Source: Chitinophagales bacterium
GTDB taxonomy: Bacteria > Bacteroidota > Bacteroidia > Chitinophagales > JADIYW01
Reading direction: 5' to 3'
DNA: 64,000 bases
NCBI GenBank assembly: GCA_023957215.1
Contig: JAMLHH010000001.1
Coordinates: forward strand, 114,839-178,838
The notes under the pieces are model-generated. The model worked only from the letters and a program-made list of their open reading frames with translations. It made no database searches and was not told the DNA's origin. This document shows, piece after piece, positions 9,481 to 18,653 of the stretch (position 1 is the first letter of the stretch; the number at the start of each line of letters is the position of its first letter). A program made the position numbers and the translations under genes.

Positions 9481-9560
9481 TCCATTGGTACATTGATACA
9501 TTGATACATTGATACATCGGTACATCGGTATATCGGTACATCGGTACATCGGTACATTAA
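9481..9560. repeat. Tandem array of 8-bp units
   Basis: Ten consecutive 8-base units: a degenerate first copy (9481-9488), three TACATTGA, TACATCGG twice, TATATCGG, TACATCGG twice, and a last degenerate TACATTAA. The array ends exactly at the stop codon of the VWA protein gene on the minus strand. A second 8-bp array with a different unit occurs at 20243-20298. Confidence 0.9.
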
Positions 9561-11657
9561 TCAATACCTCCCAAACAGCTTCCTTAAAAACCATTCGATA
9601 CTTAGTAAACATATAATGAGTGCTAATAGCCATTTGAAGTCCAATAACGATTTCGTTTTGGCAGACTCTTTGAAAATAGGTTGGATACGTTCGTCTTGAA
9701 AAATCAAATCCTTTAAATTTTCTACCTCAGAATAGGTCAACATCTTTCCATTGTTTTGTAGTGCTATCGTATTCATCAAGCCAAAGTCTGCTTTGATTTG
9801 ATTGGTTTCTATATCAAAAGCTTGTACGGCAAAACGATACTCACTTTTTAAGGTTTGTTGTCCTAATTTTGAACTTGCCTCTATTTTATACGTACCTGTC
9901 GGTAGTTTTCCAAGACTATAACTGTATGCATTCGGCGTTTTATCCATGATAAACTCATCCTGATAACTTTCATCACTCGTGACAACAATTTTCACATCTT
10001 CACTATTCACCATTTGGGCACTTTCGTTGTAAATAGAAGCGTCAAGGTATATCCATTCGCTTTCGTTATAAATCGTTTTATTGGTTCTCACACGGAAAGA
10101 CCGATGATCAGATTTGTCAGCAATATATTGTACCAATCTTTCTACCCATTCTTGGCTATAATTTTGGTGTCCGTATTTGAAATATTCCTGCATAGGCCAT
10201 CTCCAAATTCCTTCACCCAGCAAAATAGCCGTGATTTTTTGATTTTGTTCGCCGGTGACTAAAAGTGGTTGGGAAGTTTCCACACTGCCTATCTTTTGTT
10301 TCCAACAAATCTCTGCAATCGGTGCAAGCTCTAATTGACCATAAGGTGCGACCAAGGGTGGAACTTCTTGCAGCCACTTTTGAGAGGCCTCACTCACATA
10401 AAATTTTTGATAATTAGAAGAAAAACTCGGGAGCACCTCATTTTGTACCTTTAAGACATTGCTCAATTTGGCCAGAGATTGCATTTGGTCAAAAGCGGTG
10501 ATATCTGTTCCGGCAGAATATATCCACCAGACAGAACTGTTTTTTTGTAAAGCCTGTTGTAGTTTGTTGTTAGCTACTTTATTTTTCACTGAAGGCAACC
10601 CATGTAAAATCAACAAATCCACTTTTTCATTTACATTGTTCCACTGATCGATTTGCTCTACGTCCACTTCTATGTTTTTCATTTCCCGAAGTGTCTCTCT
10701 AATAAATTTAATGTCAGGATGTGGCGCATCGTATAGCAAAAGTACTTTTTGCCTACCGTCTATCACTTGTATGTAAAAATCCTGTTGATTATTAGTTGTT
10801 ATCCTTTCGCCCTCAAATATAGTCGTCTTGATTTTATACTTAAAAATACCCGCTGATTGCGGTTCGAAGGTAAAAGCTTGTGTTTGATGCCACTCTCTAT
10901 CTTTGATAGAAAGTTCTTTTTGTTGAAGAATATTACCGCGACTGTCTTGCAATTGCACATTCACCGTTTTCCCATCTAAATATTCAGCTCCCAAATCGGC
11001 TAAAACTTCCACTTCATCACCGATATAGACAAGGTCATTCAACCTGAGCCTTTGCACTCTCATATCTTTTTGAGTAGAAGTATCACCCAAAGCTATCGTG
11101 TAAATCGGAATACCCGCAAAGGATGTATTGTAAATCGGATTAATCCCTTGATTATAAATACCATCCGAACTCAATATTACAGCACCGATATGTTGACCAT
11201 TACTTCTTTGCGCTACCTGCGTAAGCGCTTTGTCAATATCCGTTCCTTTTTCCTGAAATGCCCGGCTTTTATTTAAAGAATCTAAAATCTCTGTACCAAA
11301 ATCATATTCCCTGACTTTGTATTTTTTAGAAATCTCAGCTAACGTTTTTTGATAATTTTCTTGAAAGGTATGAAGTTGATTTTTATCCATTCCCGCGGAA
11401 ATAGAGGCGGTCCGGTCTTGAATTGCAATGATGACAGGCTCTATCTTTTCATTGCTTACTTTTTTTATCAAAGGATTTAAAAGTAGAAGTCCCAAAAGTG
11501 AAAGTGCAGCCCATCTTAAAAACGCCATTAAGGCAATCCAAGGTCGGGCAATCTCAAAGTTTTTAGAACTATTTTTATAAAATAAAAAAGTAATGCCGGC
11601 AGCGATGACTGCTACCAATAAAAAAGACCAAGCGGGAGATGTCAAAATCCATTGCAT
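9561..11657 (-). CDS. VWA-domain membrane protein
   Basis: A 698-residue inner-membrane protein. Two N-terminal helices (about residues 10-25 and 40-62) are followed by a VWA-like domain whose metal-site motif reads IQDRTASI (D-x-T-x-S, about residue 80). A long beta-rich region with Ig-like segments follows, then a C-terminal helix (LLALIICLLSIEWFLRK, about 675-692). This architecture is recurrent in Bacteroidota and resembles BatA/BatB-type proteins, but the function is not established. It precedes fabG on the opposite side of a 19-bp gap and reads in the same direction. Confidence 0.7.
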   Translation of the reverse strand: MQWILTSPAWSFLLVAVIAAGITFLFYKNSSKNFEIARPWIALMAFLRWAALSLLGLLLLNPLIKKVSNEKIEPVIIAIQDRTASISAGMDKNQLHTFQENYQKTLAEISKKYKVREYDFGTEILDSLNKSRAFQEKGTDIDKALTQVAQRSNGQHIGAVILSSDGIYNQGINPIYNTSFAGIPIYTIALGDTSTQKDMRVQRLRLNDLVYIGDEVEVLADLGAEYLDGKTVNVQLQDSRGNILQQKELSIKDREWHQTQAFTFEPQSAGIFKYKIKTTIFEGERITTNNQQDFYIQVIDGRQKVLLLYDAPHPDIKFIRETLREMKNIEVDVEQIDQWNNVNEKVDLLILHGLPSVKNKVANNKLQQALQKNSSVWWIYSAGTDITAFDQMQSLAKLSNVLKVQNEVLPSFSSNYQKFYVSEASQKWLQEVPPLVAPYGQLELAPIAEICWKQKIGSVETSQPLLVTGEQNQKITAILLGEGIWRWPMQEYFKYGHQNYSQEWVERLVQYIADKSDHRSFRVRTNKTIYNESEWIYLDASIYNESAQMVNSEDVKIVVTSDESYQDEFIMDKTPNAYSYSLGKLPTGTYKIEASSKLGQQTLKSEYRFAVQAFDIETNQIKADFGLMNTIALQNNGKMLTYSEVENLKDLIFQDERIQPIFKESAKTKSLLDFKWLLALIICLLSIEWFLRKLFGRY

Positions 11658-11676
11658 AGACCTAAATTAATCAAAT

Positions 11677-12411
11677 TTATTGAAGTCCACCACAAACTTG
11701 TATCACTTGCCCTGTTATATAGGATGACATTTCTGATGCCAAAAACACGGCAACTTGTGCCACTTCATTGGGTTCACCCATTCTGTTCAGACAAGTTTTC
11801 CCGTCAAATTCACTTTTTACGGTATCAGATAAATTTTTAGTCATATCTGTCTGTATCCAACCGGGGGCAATGGCATTGCATCTGATTTTGCGCACGCCGT
11901 ATTCTTTTGCTATTGCTTTGGTAAGACCGATGATTCCGGCTTTGGATGCAGAATAATTCGCTTGTCCGGCATTGCCGTAAATACCCATGACCGAACTGAT
12001 ATTGATGATAGAACCGCCATTCTTCAACATAGATTTTAAAGTTGCTTTTGAAAATAAAAAGACAGACTTCAAATTCGTTTGTATGACCTCATCAAAATCC
12101 TTTTCACTCATCCGCAAAAGAATACCGTCTTTAGTGATACCCGCATTGTTAACGAGAATATCTATTTTACCCAAAAAGACCAAGCTTTCTTTGATGCATC
12201 GCTTGACATCCTCTGCGTTGCTTCCATCACAATAAATGGCTTTCACGTGTTCCGAACCCAATTCAACCTCTAAAGCTTGTGCTTTTTCGTGAGATTGAAA
12301 ATAAGTAAAAACAACTTTTGCGCCTTCCTGCACGAAAGCTCTGACAATAGCCTCTCCTATGCCTCTGGCACCACCGCTAATGATTGCTGTTTTATTTGCC
12401 AAAAGTGCCAT
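11677..12411 (-). CDS. fabG: 3-oxoacyl-[acyl-carrier-protein] reductase
   Basis: NADPH-dependent reductase of the fatty-acid elongation cycle. At 244 residues it has the classical SDR layout: GGARGIGEA cofactor loop (residues 14-22), NNAG (about 87), catalytic Ser in INISSVMG (about 136), and YSASKAG for the Tyr-Lys pair (about 151). ITGQVIQVCGG at the C-terminus is typical of FabG. It lies 20 bp after sucD in the same direction. A related SDR at 14900-15604 lacks these FabG-specific C-terminal features. Confidence 0.9.
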   Translation of the reverse strand: MALLANKTAIISGGARGIGEAIVRAFVQEGAKVVFTYFQSHEKAQALEVELGSEHVKAIYCDGSNAEDVKRCIKESLVFLGKIDILVNNAGITKDGILLRMSEKDFDEVIQTNLKSVFLFSKATLKSMLKNGGSIINISSVMGIYGNAGQANYSASKAGIIGLTKAIAKEYGVRKIRCNAIAPGWIQTDMTKNLSDTVKSEFDGKTCLNRMGEPNEVAQVAVFLASEMSSYITGQVIQVCGGLQ

Positions 12412-12431
12412 AGAGAGCTTGTTTCTATCTA

Positions 12432-13307
12432 TTACTTGCCATTGATGACTTTAGCCATTTCACTACCTATATCGGCAGGAGAATCAACAACATGCACACC
12501 ACTTTCTCTCAACACTTTCTTCTTGGCATCAGCAGTATCACTTACACCACCGATGATTGCTCCTGCATGACCCATTCTTTTACCTTTAGGGGCAGTTTGT
12601 CCGGCGATAAATCCGACAATAGGTTTTGTCGCATTGTCTTTTATCCAATGGGCAGCATCAATTTCCATTGTACCACCGATTTCTCCGATGATGATAATAC
12701 CATCCGTTTCGGAATCTTCCATAAAAAGTTGTACGGCCTCTTTGGTAGAAGTACCGATGACAGGATCACCACCAATACCGATAGCGGTAGAGATTCCCAA
12801 CCCCGCTTTTACCACTTGGTCTGCGGCTTCATAAGTCAAAGTACCTGATTTAGAAACGACTCCTATTCTTCCTTTCTTAAATACAAATCCGGGCATAATA
12901 CCCACTTTTGCTTCACCGGCAGTAATAATTCCCGGGCAATTCGGTCCGATGAGACGGCTACCTGATTTTTTGACATAAGCTTTTGCTTTGACCATGTCTT
13001 GTGCAGGAATACCCTCAGTGATACAGACGATGAGTTCTATACCGGCTTCTGCCGCCTCCATGATGGCATCTGCTGCAAATGCAGGTGGAACAAAGATGAT
13101 AGAAACATTGGCACCGGTTTCATTTTTAGCTTTCTCGACAGTATTAAAAACAGGTCTGTCCAAATGTGTTTGTCCTTCTTTACCCGGAGTCACACCACCT
13201 ACAACATTGGTGCCGTATTCTATCATTTGCGAAGCGTGAAAACTCCCCTCTTTCCCGGTAAAACCCTGTACTATTATTTTTGAATCTTTGTTAACTAAAA
13301 TACTCAT
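12432..13307 (-). CDS. sucD: Succinate--CoA ligase alpha subunit
   Basis: Alpha subunit of succinyl-CoA synthetase (TCA cycle, substrate-level phosphorylation). The 291 residues contain the CoA-binding N-terminal domain ([18 protein letters not shown]), the IGPNCPGII loop, and the phosphohistidine motif [12 protein letters not shown] (His about residue 245). No sucC is adjacent, so the two subunits are encoded apart, as is common in Bacteroidota. It sits 12 bp after mlaF and 20 bp before fabG in one direction, so the four genes may share transcripts. Confidence 0.95.
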   Translation of the reverse strand: MSILVNKDSKIIVQGFTGKEGSFHASQMIEYGTNVVGGVTPGKEGQTHLDRPVFNTVEKAKNETGANVSIIFVPPAFAADAIMEAAEAGIELIVCITEGIPAQDMVKAKAYVKKSGSRLIGPNCPGIITAGEAKVGIMPGFVFKKGRIGVVSKSGTLTYEAADQVVKAGLGISTAIGIGGDPVIGTSTKEAVQLFMEDSETDGIIIIGEIGGTMEIDAAHWIKDNATKPIVGFIAGQTAPKGKRMGHAGAIIGGVSDTADAKKKVLRESGVHVVDSPADIGSEMAKVINGK

Positions 13308-13319
13308 CTTCTATTTTAT

Positions 13320-14090
13320 TTATTTTTTTGTTTTTCCCAATCTATATGCTCTTGCTTCACGCAAAAAATCCGAAGCAAAGATAAAATCCATCAATTCTTT
13401 ATTATTGGTCTCAAACAACGAATCTTTATTTCCTTCCCAATGCTTTTGACCTTGATGTAAAAATAAAATCTTATCTCCGTTAGCTATAACGGTATTCATA
13501 TCGTGAGTGTTCACTATCGTGGTCATTTTATACTCTTCCGTAATATCTTTTATCAACTCGTCGATGACAATTGATGTCTGTGGATCGAGTCCCGAGTTGG
13601 GTTCATCGCAAAAAAGATACTTTGGTGTCATCACAATAGCACGTGCTATACCAACTCTTTTTTGCATACCACCACTGATTTCGGAAGGAAGTTTATGATT
13701 TGAATTAACCAGATTGACTCTTTTTAAAACCTCATTGACTCTATCTCTTTTTTCGTCTAATGGCAAGCGTGTAAACATATCCAATGGAAATCTGACGTTT
13801 TCTTCGACTGTTTGCGAATCAAATAAAGCATTTCCTTGAAACAGCATGCCCAAAGAGCGATGTATATTTTTTTTCTCTTTGGTATTCATAGCGATAAAAT
13901 CTTCGCCATTGAATAAGACAGAACCATTGTCAGGACAAAGCAATCCTACCATACATTTGAGCAAAACACTTTTACCCGAACCGCTTTTCCCTATGATAAG
14001 GCTGATTTGTCCCGGATGAAAGACAGAACTCACGCCCTTCAAAACCTTTGCTCCGTCAAAACTTTTTTGAATATCTTTCAGCTCTATCAT
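13320..14090 (-). CDS. mlaF: ABC transporter ATPase, MlaF type
   Basis: ATPase of the Mla/MCE phospholipid-transport complex that keeps outer-membrane lipid asymmetry. The 256 residues have Walker A IGKSGSGKSVLLK (about 35), the signature SEISGGMQKR (about 138), and Walker B YLFCDEPNSGLDPQT (about 158), the extended form usual in this subfamily. I use ATG 14090, whose ATGA overlaps the mlaE stop; the alternative start is four codons upstream. No mlaD (MCE) gene follows; sucD does. Confidence 0.9.
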   Translation of the reverse strand: MIELKDIQKSFDGAKVLKGVSSVFHPGQISLIIGKSGSGKSVLLKCMVGLLCPDNGSVLFNGEDFIAMNTKEKKNIHRSLGMLFQGNALFDSQTVEENVRFPLDMFTRLPLDEKRDRVNEVLKRVNLVNSNHKLPSEISGGMQKRVGIARAIVMTPKYLFCDEPNSGLDPQTSIVIDELIKDITEEYKMTTIVNTHDMNTVIANGDKILFLHQGQKHWEGNKDSLFETNNKELMDFIFASDFLREARAYRLGKTKK

Positions 14091-14824
14091 AATACCAACC
14101 AAGCAACAATATAATCAGCTATCAAAACCAAAATACAACTCAAAACAACAGCCTGCGTACTCGCTTTACCAATTTCCAAAGCTCCTCCTCTCGCATAATA
14201 TCCTTTGTAACATGAAATAGAAACAATGATAAAGCTAAAAACAATGGCTTTTATCATCATAATGACAACGTTTTTAGCCAAAAAAAGACTTTGTACACCC
14301 TGTATATATTCTATACCCGACAAATAGCCGGAAGAAATTCCTGCCAAATAACCGCCACCGATACCTATCACAGCAGCAAAAACCACCAACAAGGGTATCA
14401 TCGTCAAAGCTGCCACTAATTTGGGACCGACGAGATAAGCAATCGAGTTGACACCCATGATTTCCAAAGCATCAATCTGCTCTGTCAAGCGCATCGTACC
14501 CAGTTCCGAGGCGATATTAGAACCTACTTTTCCCGCCAAAATCAAAGCCGTAATTGTAGGTGCAAATTCCAAAATCATAGACTCTTTCACGATATAGCCC
14601 ACATAACTCATAGGCGTAATCGTCTGTGCCAAATTATATGCAAACTGTACCGCTGATACTGCACCGATAAAAAAAGCAATGATAAAAACAATGATCATGG
14701 AATCAATTCCTATCTGATACATCTGCCGCAAAGTCTCTTTCCAATACATCGTTTTACGCTCCGGACGTACAAAAAGTCCCTTTAGCATCATCATGTATTT
14801 GCCTATGTGATATAAAGAATCCAT
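14087..14824 (-). CDS. mlaE: ABC transporter permease, MlaE type
   Basis: Inner-membrane permease partner of MlaF. The 245 residues hold five to six hydrophobic helices, with the MlaE signatures FFIGAVSAVQFAYNL (about 55), GKVGSNIASELGTMRLTEQI (about 118-137) and EIMGVNSIAYLVGPK. It overlaps mlaF by four bases (ATGA), so translation is coupled. The divergent SDR gene begins 75 bp away. Transport direction in Bacteroidota is not shown by the sequence. Confidence 0.9.
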   Translation of the reverse strand: MDSLYHIGKYMMMLKGLFVRPERKTMYWKETLRQMYQIGIDSMIIVFIIAFFIGAVSAVQFAYNLAQTITPMSYVGYIVKESMILEFAPTITALILAGKVGSNIASELGTMRLTEQIDALEIMGVNSIAYLVGPKLVAALTMIPLLVVFAAVIGIGGGYLAGISSGYLSGIEYIQGVQSLFLAKNVVIMMIKAIVFSFIIVSISCYKGYYARGGALEIGKASTQAVVLSCILVLIADYIVAWLVL

Positions 14825-14899
14825 ATTTGAGTCGATAAAAATAGTTTATTTTTATAACATAGTAATTGATTAAAGACAGAATTTCATAAAACCAAGTAT

Positions 14900-15604
14900 A
14901 TGAATATAGTAATAACAGGTGCAAGTAAAGGAATAGGCAAAGCTTTGGCACTCAAATTTGTAAAAGAAGGTTATCCGGTGGCTGTTTGTTCGAGGAATCA
15001 AGAGCATCTCAACGAGTTGGATAAAGAATTAAAAGAAATCAATCCAAAAGTTGAAACTATTTTACAAACCGCCGATGTATCTAAAAAGGAAGATCTGAAA
15101 AACTTTGCAGAGACTATTCTAAGTCATTGGAAGACCGTTGATATTTTAATCAACAACGCAGGAGTTTTTATTCCCGGTGCCATCATGGACGAAGACGAAG
15201 ACAATCTTCAACGAACGATAGAAACCAATTTGTACAGTGCTTATCGGATGACAAAATATCTTTTACCCACTATGCTCAAAAAAAAATCCGGACATATATT
15301 TAATATGTGTTCTATTGCAAGTTTTCAAGCCTATCCGAATGGAGGCTCTTATGCCATTTCTAAATTTGGACTACTCGGTTTTTCCAAGTGTCTGCGTGAA
15401 GAACTCAAACCACATAACATCAAAGTGACCGCCGTCATGCCCGGCGCCACCTATACTGATTCATGGAAAGGAGTCGATATTCGGGAAGATAGATTTATCC
15501 CAGTGGAAGACGTCGTCAATATGATTTACACTGCAACCTTATTGAGTGACAGAAGCGTGGTAGAAGATATCATTATCAGACCCCAGCTAGGGGATATTGC
15601 ATAG
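14900..15604 (+). CDS. Short-chain dehydrogenase/reductase
   Basis: A 234-residue NAD(P)-dependent oxidoreductase. Landmarks: GASKGIGKA (residues 7-15), NNAG (about 87), catalytic Ser in MCSIASF (about 137), and YAISKFG Tyr-Lys pair (about 152). The C-terminus (PGATYTDSW) is like 3-ketoacyl-(ACP) reductase-related SDRs of unknown substrate. It is divergent from mlaE and converges with the amine oxidase. Substrate cannot be read from the sequence. Confidence 0.85.
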   Translation: MNIVITGASKGIGKALALKFVKEGYPVAVCSRNQEHLNELDKELKEINPKVETILQTADVSKKEDLKNFAETILSHWKTVDILINNAGVFIPGAIMDEDEDNLQRTIETNLYSAYRMTKYLLPTMLKKKSGHIFNMCSIASFQAYPNGGSYAISKFGLLGFSKCLREELKPHNIKVTAVMPGATYTDSWKGVDIREDRFIPVEDVVNMIYTATLLSDRSVVEDIIIRPQLGDIA

Positions 15605-15715
15605 AGATTGGTCTTTCGCAAATTGACAAAATAGCATCGCAACTAAATGTGTCTATATGTCATAGCCTTTATAGTTTCCTGTTTTTATTAAAGAGGATTG
15701 AAGTACTAAAAAGAC

Positions 15716-17074
15716 TTAGGTTTCACTCATTTGTAAAACTTCTTGGGCAGTCCTATATCCCGATTGGATAGCACCATCCATATAGCCACTCCATTGGGTT
15801 GCAGTCTCTGTTCCAGCCCAATGGATTCTACCTGTAACAGCTCTTAAAGATGCTCCAAATTGTACCCATGAGCCAGGTGTCATATTTCCTGTATAGCAAC
15901 CACCACTATATTCTTCTTCTGTCCAACATTTATCTATGTAGTCAATAGGATGAAGTGCTTCATTTCCATAATATTTAGCTACTTCTTGAAGAAATTTTTC
16001 TTTTCTAACATTTTCAGGTAGTTCTATAAAGTCTCTGGCATTTTCACCTTCCACAAAAAATAAGAAGATGCCTCTGCCATCTTTTTTGCTACAGTCAAAG
16101 CTCACATGAAAAGGAGTCCTGTCACTTACTATCTGCCCGGAGAAGTTTTTATCTCTCCAAAATGGCTTTTCGTACACGCCGAAACACTTCATGGCTGCAC
16201 CCATAGGAACTCTTTGTAATAATTGGGCTTTTCGTTTAGGGAGAGCCTGTTCAAAATGTATTTTTTGACACATTGCGGGCGACAGTGCCAAAATGATACG
16301 CTTGCCTTTGATTTCTATATCTTTTGTTCTCGCTATTACAGATTTATCATCTTGATAAATACTTTTTACCGGTTGGTTCAAAATAATTTTATCTTTAAAA
16401 GGTTGTACTTCTTGTTCTAAAAGATGTTGTGCTCCATTTACAAATAAGGTCTGCTGGGCACCATTGGTAACTGCAAGAAGCGCATCCAAATTATCTCCCG
16501 ATTTGCAATAAAATAAAAAATGTAGCAAGGAGATTTCTGAAGACTGGCAAGCAAAAACTGTTTCTAGACCGATATTGAGTGACAGTCTTGCTTTGGCAGT
16601 AAGCGAATTTCTTCTTATCCATGTATTCATTGTGATTCCATCCCATTCTTCGGCTTTCGGATGTGACCACGGAGTCTCCACATTGATACTTTTTGCCATA
16701 TTGTCTATCCTTTTCATAGCTATTCCCAAATCTATTAATGAGAGTGGATCTATTTTTGGAATAGTACCTGAATATTTAATTGTTTTCCCTTTATAATTGA
16801 AAATGTTTTTTCCTGTGTCGTGACCTTCTACCGTTTCAACTTTGTGTCTGTACACCCAATCCCAGATTTTATGTTGTGTAGGACCTATCCATTGTGCTCC
16901 TACATCAATAACCGTATTAGAATTAGGCAAAGTAATCGTATTCACTCTGCCTCCTATGCGTTCACGAGCTTCTACAATCACAAAGTTCTTACCCGAACTA
17001 TGCAATACAGATGCCGCAGCAATACCTGCATAGCCTGCACCCACTATGATATAATCTGTTTCAAATGTATTCAT
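15716..17074 (-). CDS. FAD-dependent monoamine oxidase
   Basis: Oxidatively deaminates amines to aldehydes, producing H2O2 and ammonia. At 452 residues it has the N-terminal FAD-binding motif YIIVGAGYAGIAAASVL (about 8-24), EARERIGGRV, and the C-terminal HWAGTETATQWSGYMDGAI. It contains YSGGCYTGNMTPG with Cys393, the position and motif (SGGCYT) of the cysteine that binds FAD covalently in animal MAO-A/B. There is no signal peptide. Its ATG lies one base after the stop of the upstream C69-like gene, so the two form an operon. The amine substrate is unknown. Confidence 0.88.
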   Translation of the reverse strand: MNTFETDYIIVGAGYAGIAAASVLHSSGKNFVIVEARERIGGRVNTITLPNSNTVIDVGAQWIGPTQHKIWDWVYRHKVETVEGHDTGKNIFNYKGKTIKYSGTIPKIDPLSLIDLGIAMKRIDNMAKSINVETPWSHPKAEEWDGITMNTWIRRNSLTAKARLSLNIGLETVFACQSSEISLLHFLFYCKSGDNLDALLAVTNGAQQTLFVNGAQHLLEQEVQPFKDKIILNQPVKSIYQDDKSVIARTKDIEIKGKRIILALSPAMCQKIHFEQALPKRKAQLLQRVPMGAAMKCFGVYEKPFWRDKNFSGQIVSDRTPFHVSFDCSKKDGRGIFLFFVEGENARDFIELPENVRKEKFLQEVAKYYGNEALHPIDYIDKCWTEEEYSGGCYTGNMTPGSWVQFGASLRAVTGRIHWAGTETATQWSGYMDGAIQSGYRTAQEVLQMSET

Positions 17075-17075
17075 T

Positions 17076-18359
17076 TTATATGGTTTTAAATTTTGACTGT
17101 TTTCTTTGCCACATCATTCGATATAACCAAGAAGAATGTTTTTGTTCGGGGATTTGCATCATCTTTTCAAGGATAGCATCTGAAGTTTTTAAAGCTTCTT
17201 CGTTTAAGTTTTTCAACAATTGCATATCATTTTTCAATATAAAAGCTGCATCCTTTTTTATCCAGTTTGCCTCAGTATTTTTTCTAGCAGAAGAGATTTC
17301 TCTTTGTGCATTTTGATAGTTGTGAATAGCCTTTCTATGCCATTTTTCCCATCTCATCCAATGTTGATTCGTTTCAAATGAAGTATTGGTCAAAGTAGTC
17401 ACTCCAAAATAATAAGGCACAAAAATACTCAAGCAAGCAGCAGATGATTCCGTAGTCCAAATCGTACTATTCAGATGATTTCTAATTTCTACTACCATAC
17501 TCGAAGTAGTCTGTGAAGGACAAAAAACGCCACTTGCATGCATACAGATATCCGAGGTCTTACCTTGATCAGGAGTGAAATTTTGTGTAGAATGGCTTCT
17601 TAAAATTTCAAAGGCATCACTGATGCTAAAATCTTTCTTCTTTTGCGCTGTTGCACAACCTTTTCTTTGTTCACAATTAGCAAGTTTAGGCATCCAAAAA
17701 GACGAGAATGCTTTAGCAAAATGAAAAGTTTCATTCTCTTTTATCCAACGTTTTTTCTTGGCATAATCAATGGCTTCGGGATGTATATCGAAGAAATCAC
17801 TTCCTATAGAAAGACCATTAGATATTGCCCTGAAATCTTTTACCTTCTCAACAGCCCAAAATACTCCTGCCGTTTCTAAAACATAGGCTTCTTTAGCATC
17901 CGCAATAATAAAACTATTATGGTAGAAAAATTGAGATTGATAGCCACCATCTCCATCTTGTCCATACTGGTCATTGAGTTTTATGATTTTATACAAGGCA
18001 TCTTTTGCAGTAGCACAAGATTCAAGTGCTAACCGAAGCATATCCATGCCTGACAAGCCCTGATTGTTTTTAGCTAATTTTATTTTAGTAAAGACAGCTT
18101 CATTGCCGATTGTTACACCTTTTTCATTAATACCCATTTCTGCTCCCCACATTTGAAAAGGTTGTGATAAGATAGTAGCAAAAGTTTTTTCTACATGCTC
18201 TACTTCTATATAAGAACACTGCTGTTTTTTTGTGGGTATTTCATAGGATGGATATTGTCGCAATATTTGTATTTCATTGGGTTCTCTATCCGAATTTTTA
18301 CCAAAAATCCAATTTTTAGTTGCTGATAACTCCGGCGAACAAATGAAGGTGTCACACAT
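17076..18359 (-). CDS. C69-family / secernin-like Ntn hydrolase
   Basis: A 427-residue cytoplasmic protein starting MCDTF. Removing Met would expose Cys2 as the N-terminal nucleophile of the C69 dipeptidase/secernin superfamily. Family motifs include FGKNSDREPNE (about 20-30), WGAEMGINEKGVTIGNEAVF (about 70-89) and SAACLSIFVPYY (about 315). Secernins themselves have unclear activity, so peptidase or amidase activity is an inference. It lies directly upstream of the monoamine oxidase. Hydrolysis releasing an amine for the oxidase is conceivable but not shown. Confidence 0.8.
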   Translation of the reverse strand: MCDTFICSPELSATKNWIFGKNSDREPNEIQILRQYPSYEIPTKKQQCSYIEVEHVEKTFATILSQPFQMWGAEMGINEKGVTIGNEAVFTKIKLAKNNQGLSGMDMLRLALESCATAKDALYKIIKLNDQYGQDGDGGYQSQFFYHNSFIIADAKEAYVLETAGVFWAVEKVKDFRAISNGLSIGSDFFDIHPEAIDYAKKKRWIKENETFHFAKAFSSFWMPKLANCEQRKGCATAQKKKDFSISDAFEILRSHSTQNFTPDQGKTSDICMHASGVFCPSQTTSSMVVEIRNHLNSTIWTTESSAACLSIFVPYYFGVTTLTNTSFETNQHWMRWEKWHRKAIHNYQNAQREISSARKNTEANWIKKDAAFILKNDMQLLKNLNEEALKTSDAILEKMMQIPEQKHSSWLYRMMWQRKQSKFKTI

Positions 18360-18492
18360 ATTTTATTTCCAGTTTGAAGTCATTTTATCCATAGAGATAA
18401 AATAGAAAGTATAAGTTAATAAAACTCTCTGAAAATCACACAGTTTAAAATTATATATTGTATAAAACCTTTTAAAACTATGACGGTCAAGC

Positions 18493-18526
18493 TTTGAAAC
18501 AATCTGAGAAAATAATATTATCTTTG
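18493..18526 (+). promoter_or_regulatory. Promoter upstream of the gdpD leader
   Basis: TTTG at 18493-18496 and a perfect TATCTTTG at 18519-18526, separated by 22 bases: both elements of the Bacteroidota promoter. Predicted transcription start is near 18531, at the 5' arm of the hairpin described next. Confidence 0.6.
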
Positions 18527-18528
18527 TC

Positions 18529-18590
18529 AAGAGAGGATTTCGTTTTTGTTGTTCAACCTCTAAACTTAACCCATCCTCTCTTTTTAATTT
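18529..18590 (+). ncRNA. Short terminated transcript: candidate small RNA or attenuated leader
   Basis: Perfect 10-bp stem AAGAGAGGAT (18529-18538) with ATCCTCTCTT (18573-18582), followed by T-rich sequence to about 18595. The promoter start falls on the 5' arm, so an RNA of about 55-60 nt would be made, with a pyrimidine-rich 34-base loop and no start codon. Either a free small RNA ends here, or this is an attenuator ahead of the lipoprotein gene. Confidence 0.4.
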
Positions 18591-18611
18591 TTTAAACGTT
18601 TAGGACACTAT

Positions 18612-18653
18612 ATGAAAAAAAATGATAACTTGATTATAAATATGGCTCTATGA
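18612..18653 (+). CDS. Possible 13-codon upstream ORF overlapping the gdpD start
   Basis: ATG at 18612, peptide MKKNDNLIINMAL, with a TGA at 18651-18653 that overlaps the gdpD ATG (ATGA). Such overlap would allow translational coupling. It is very short and may be chance. Confidence 0.25.
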   Translation: MKKNDNLIINMAL

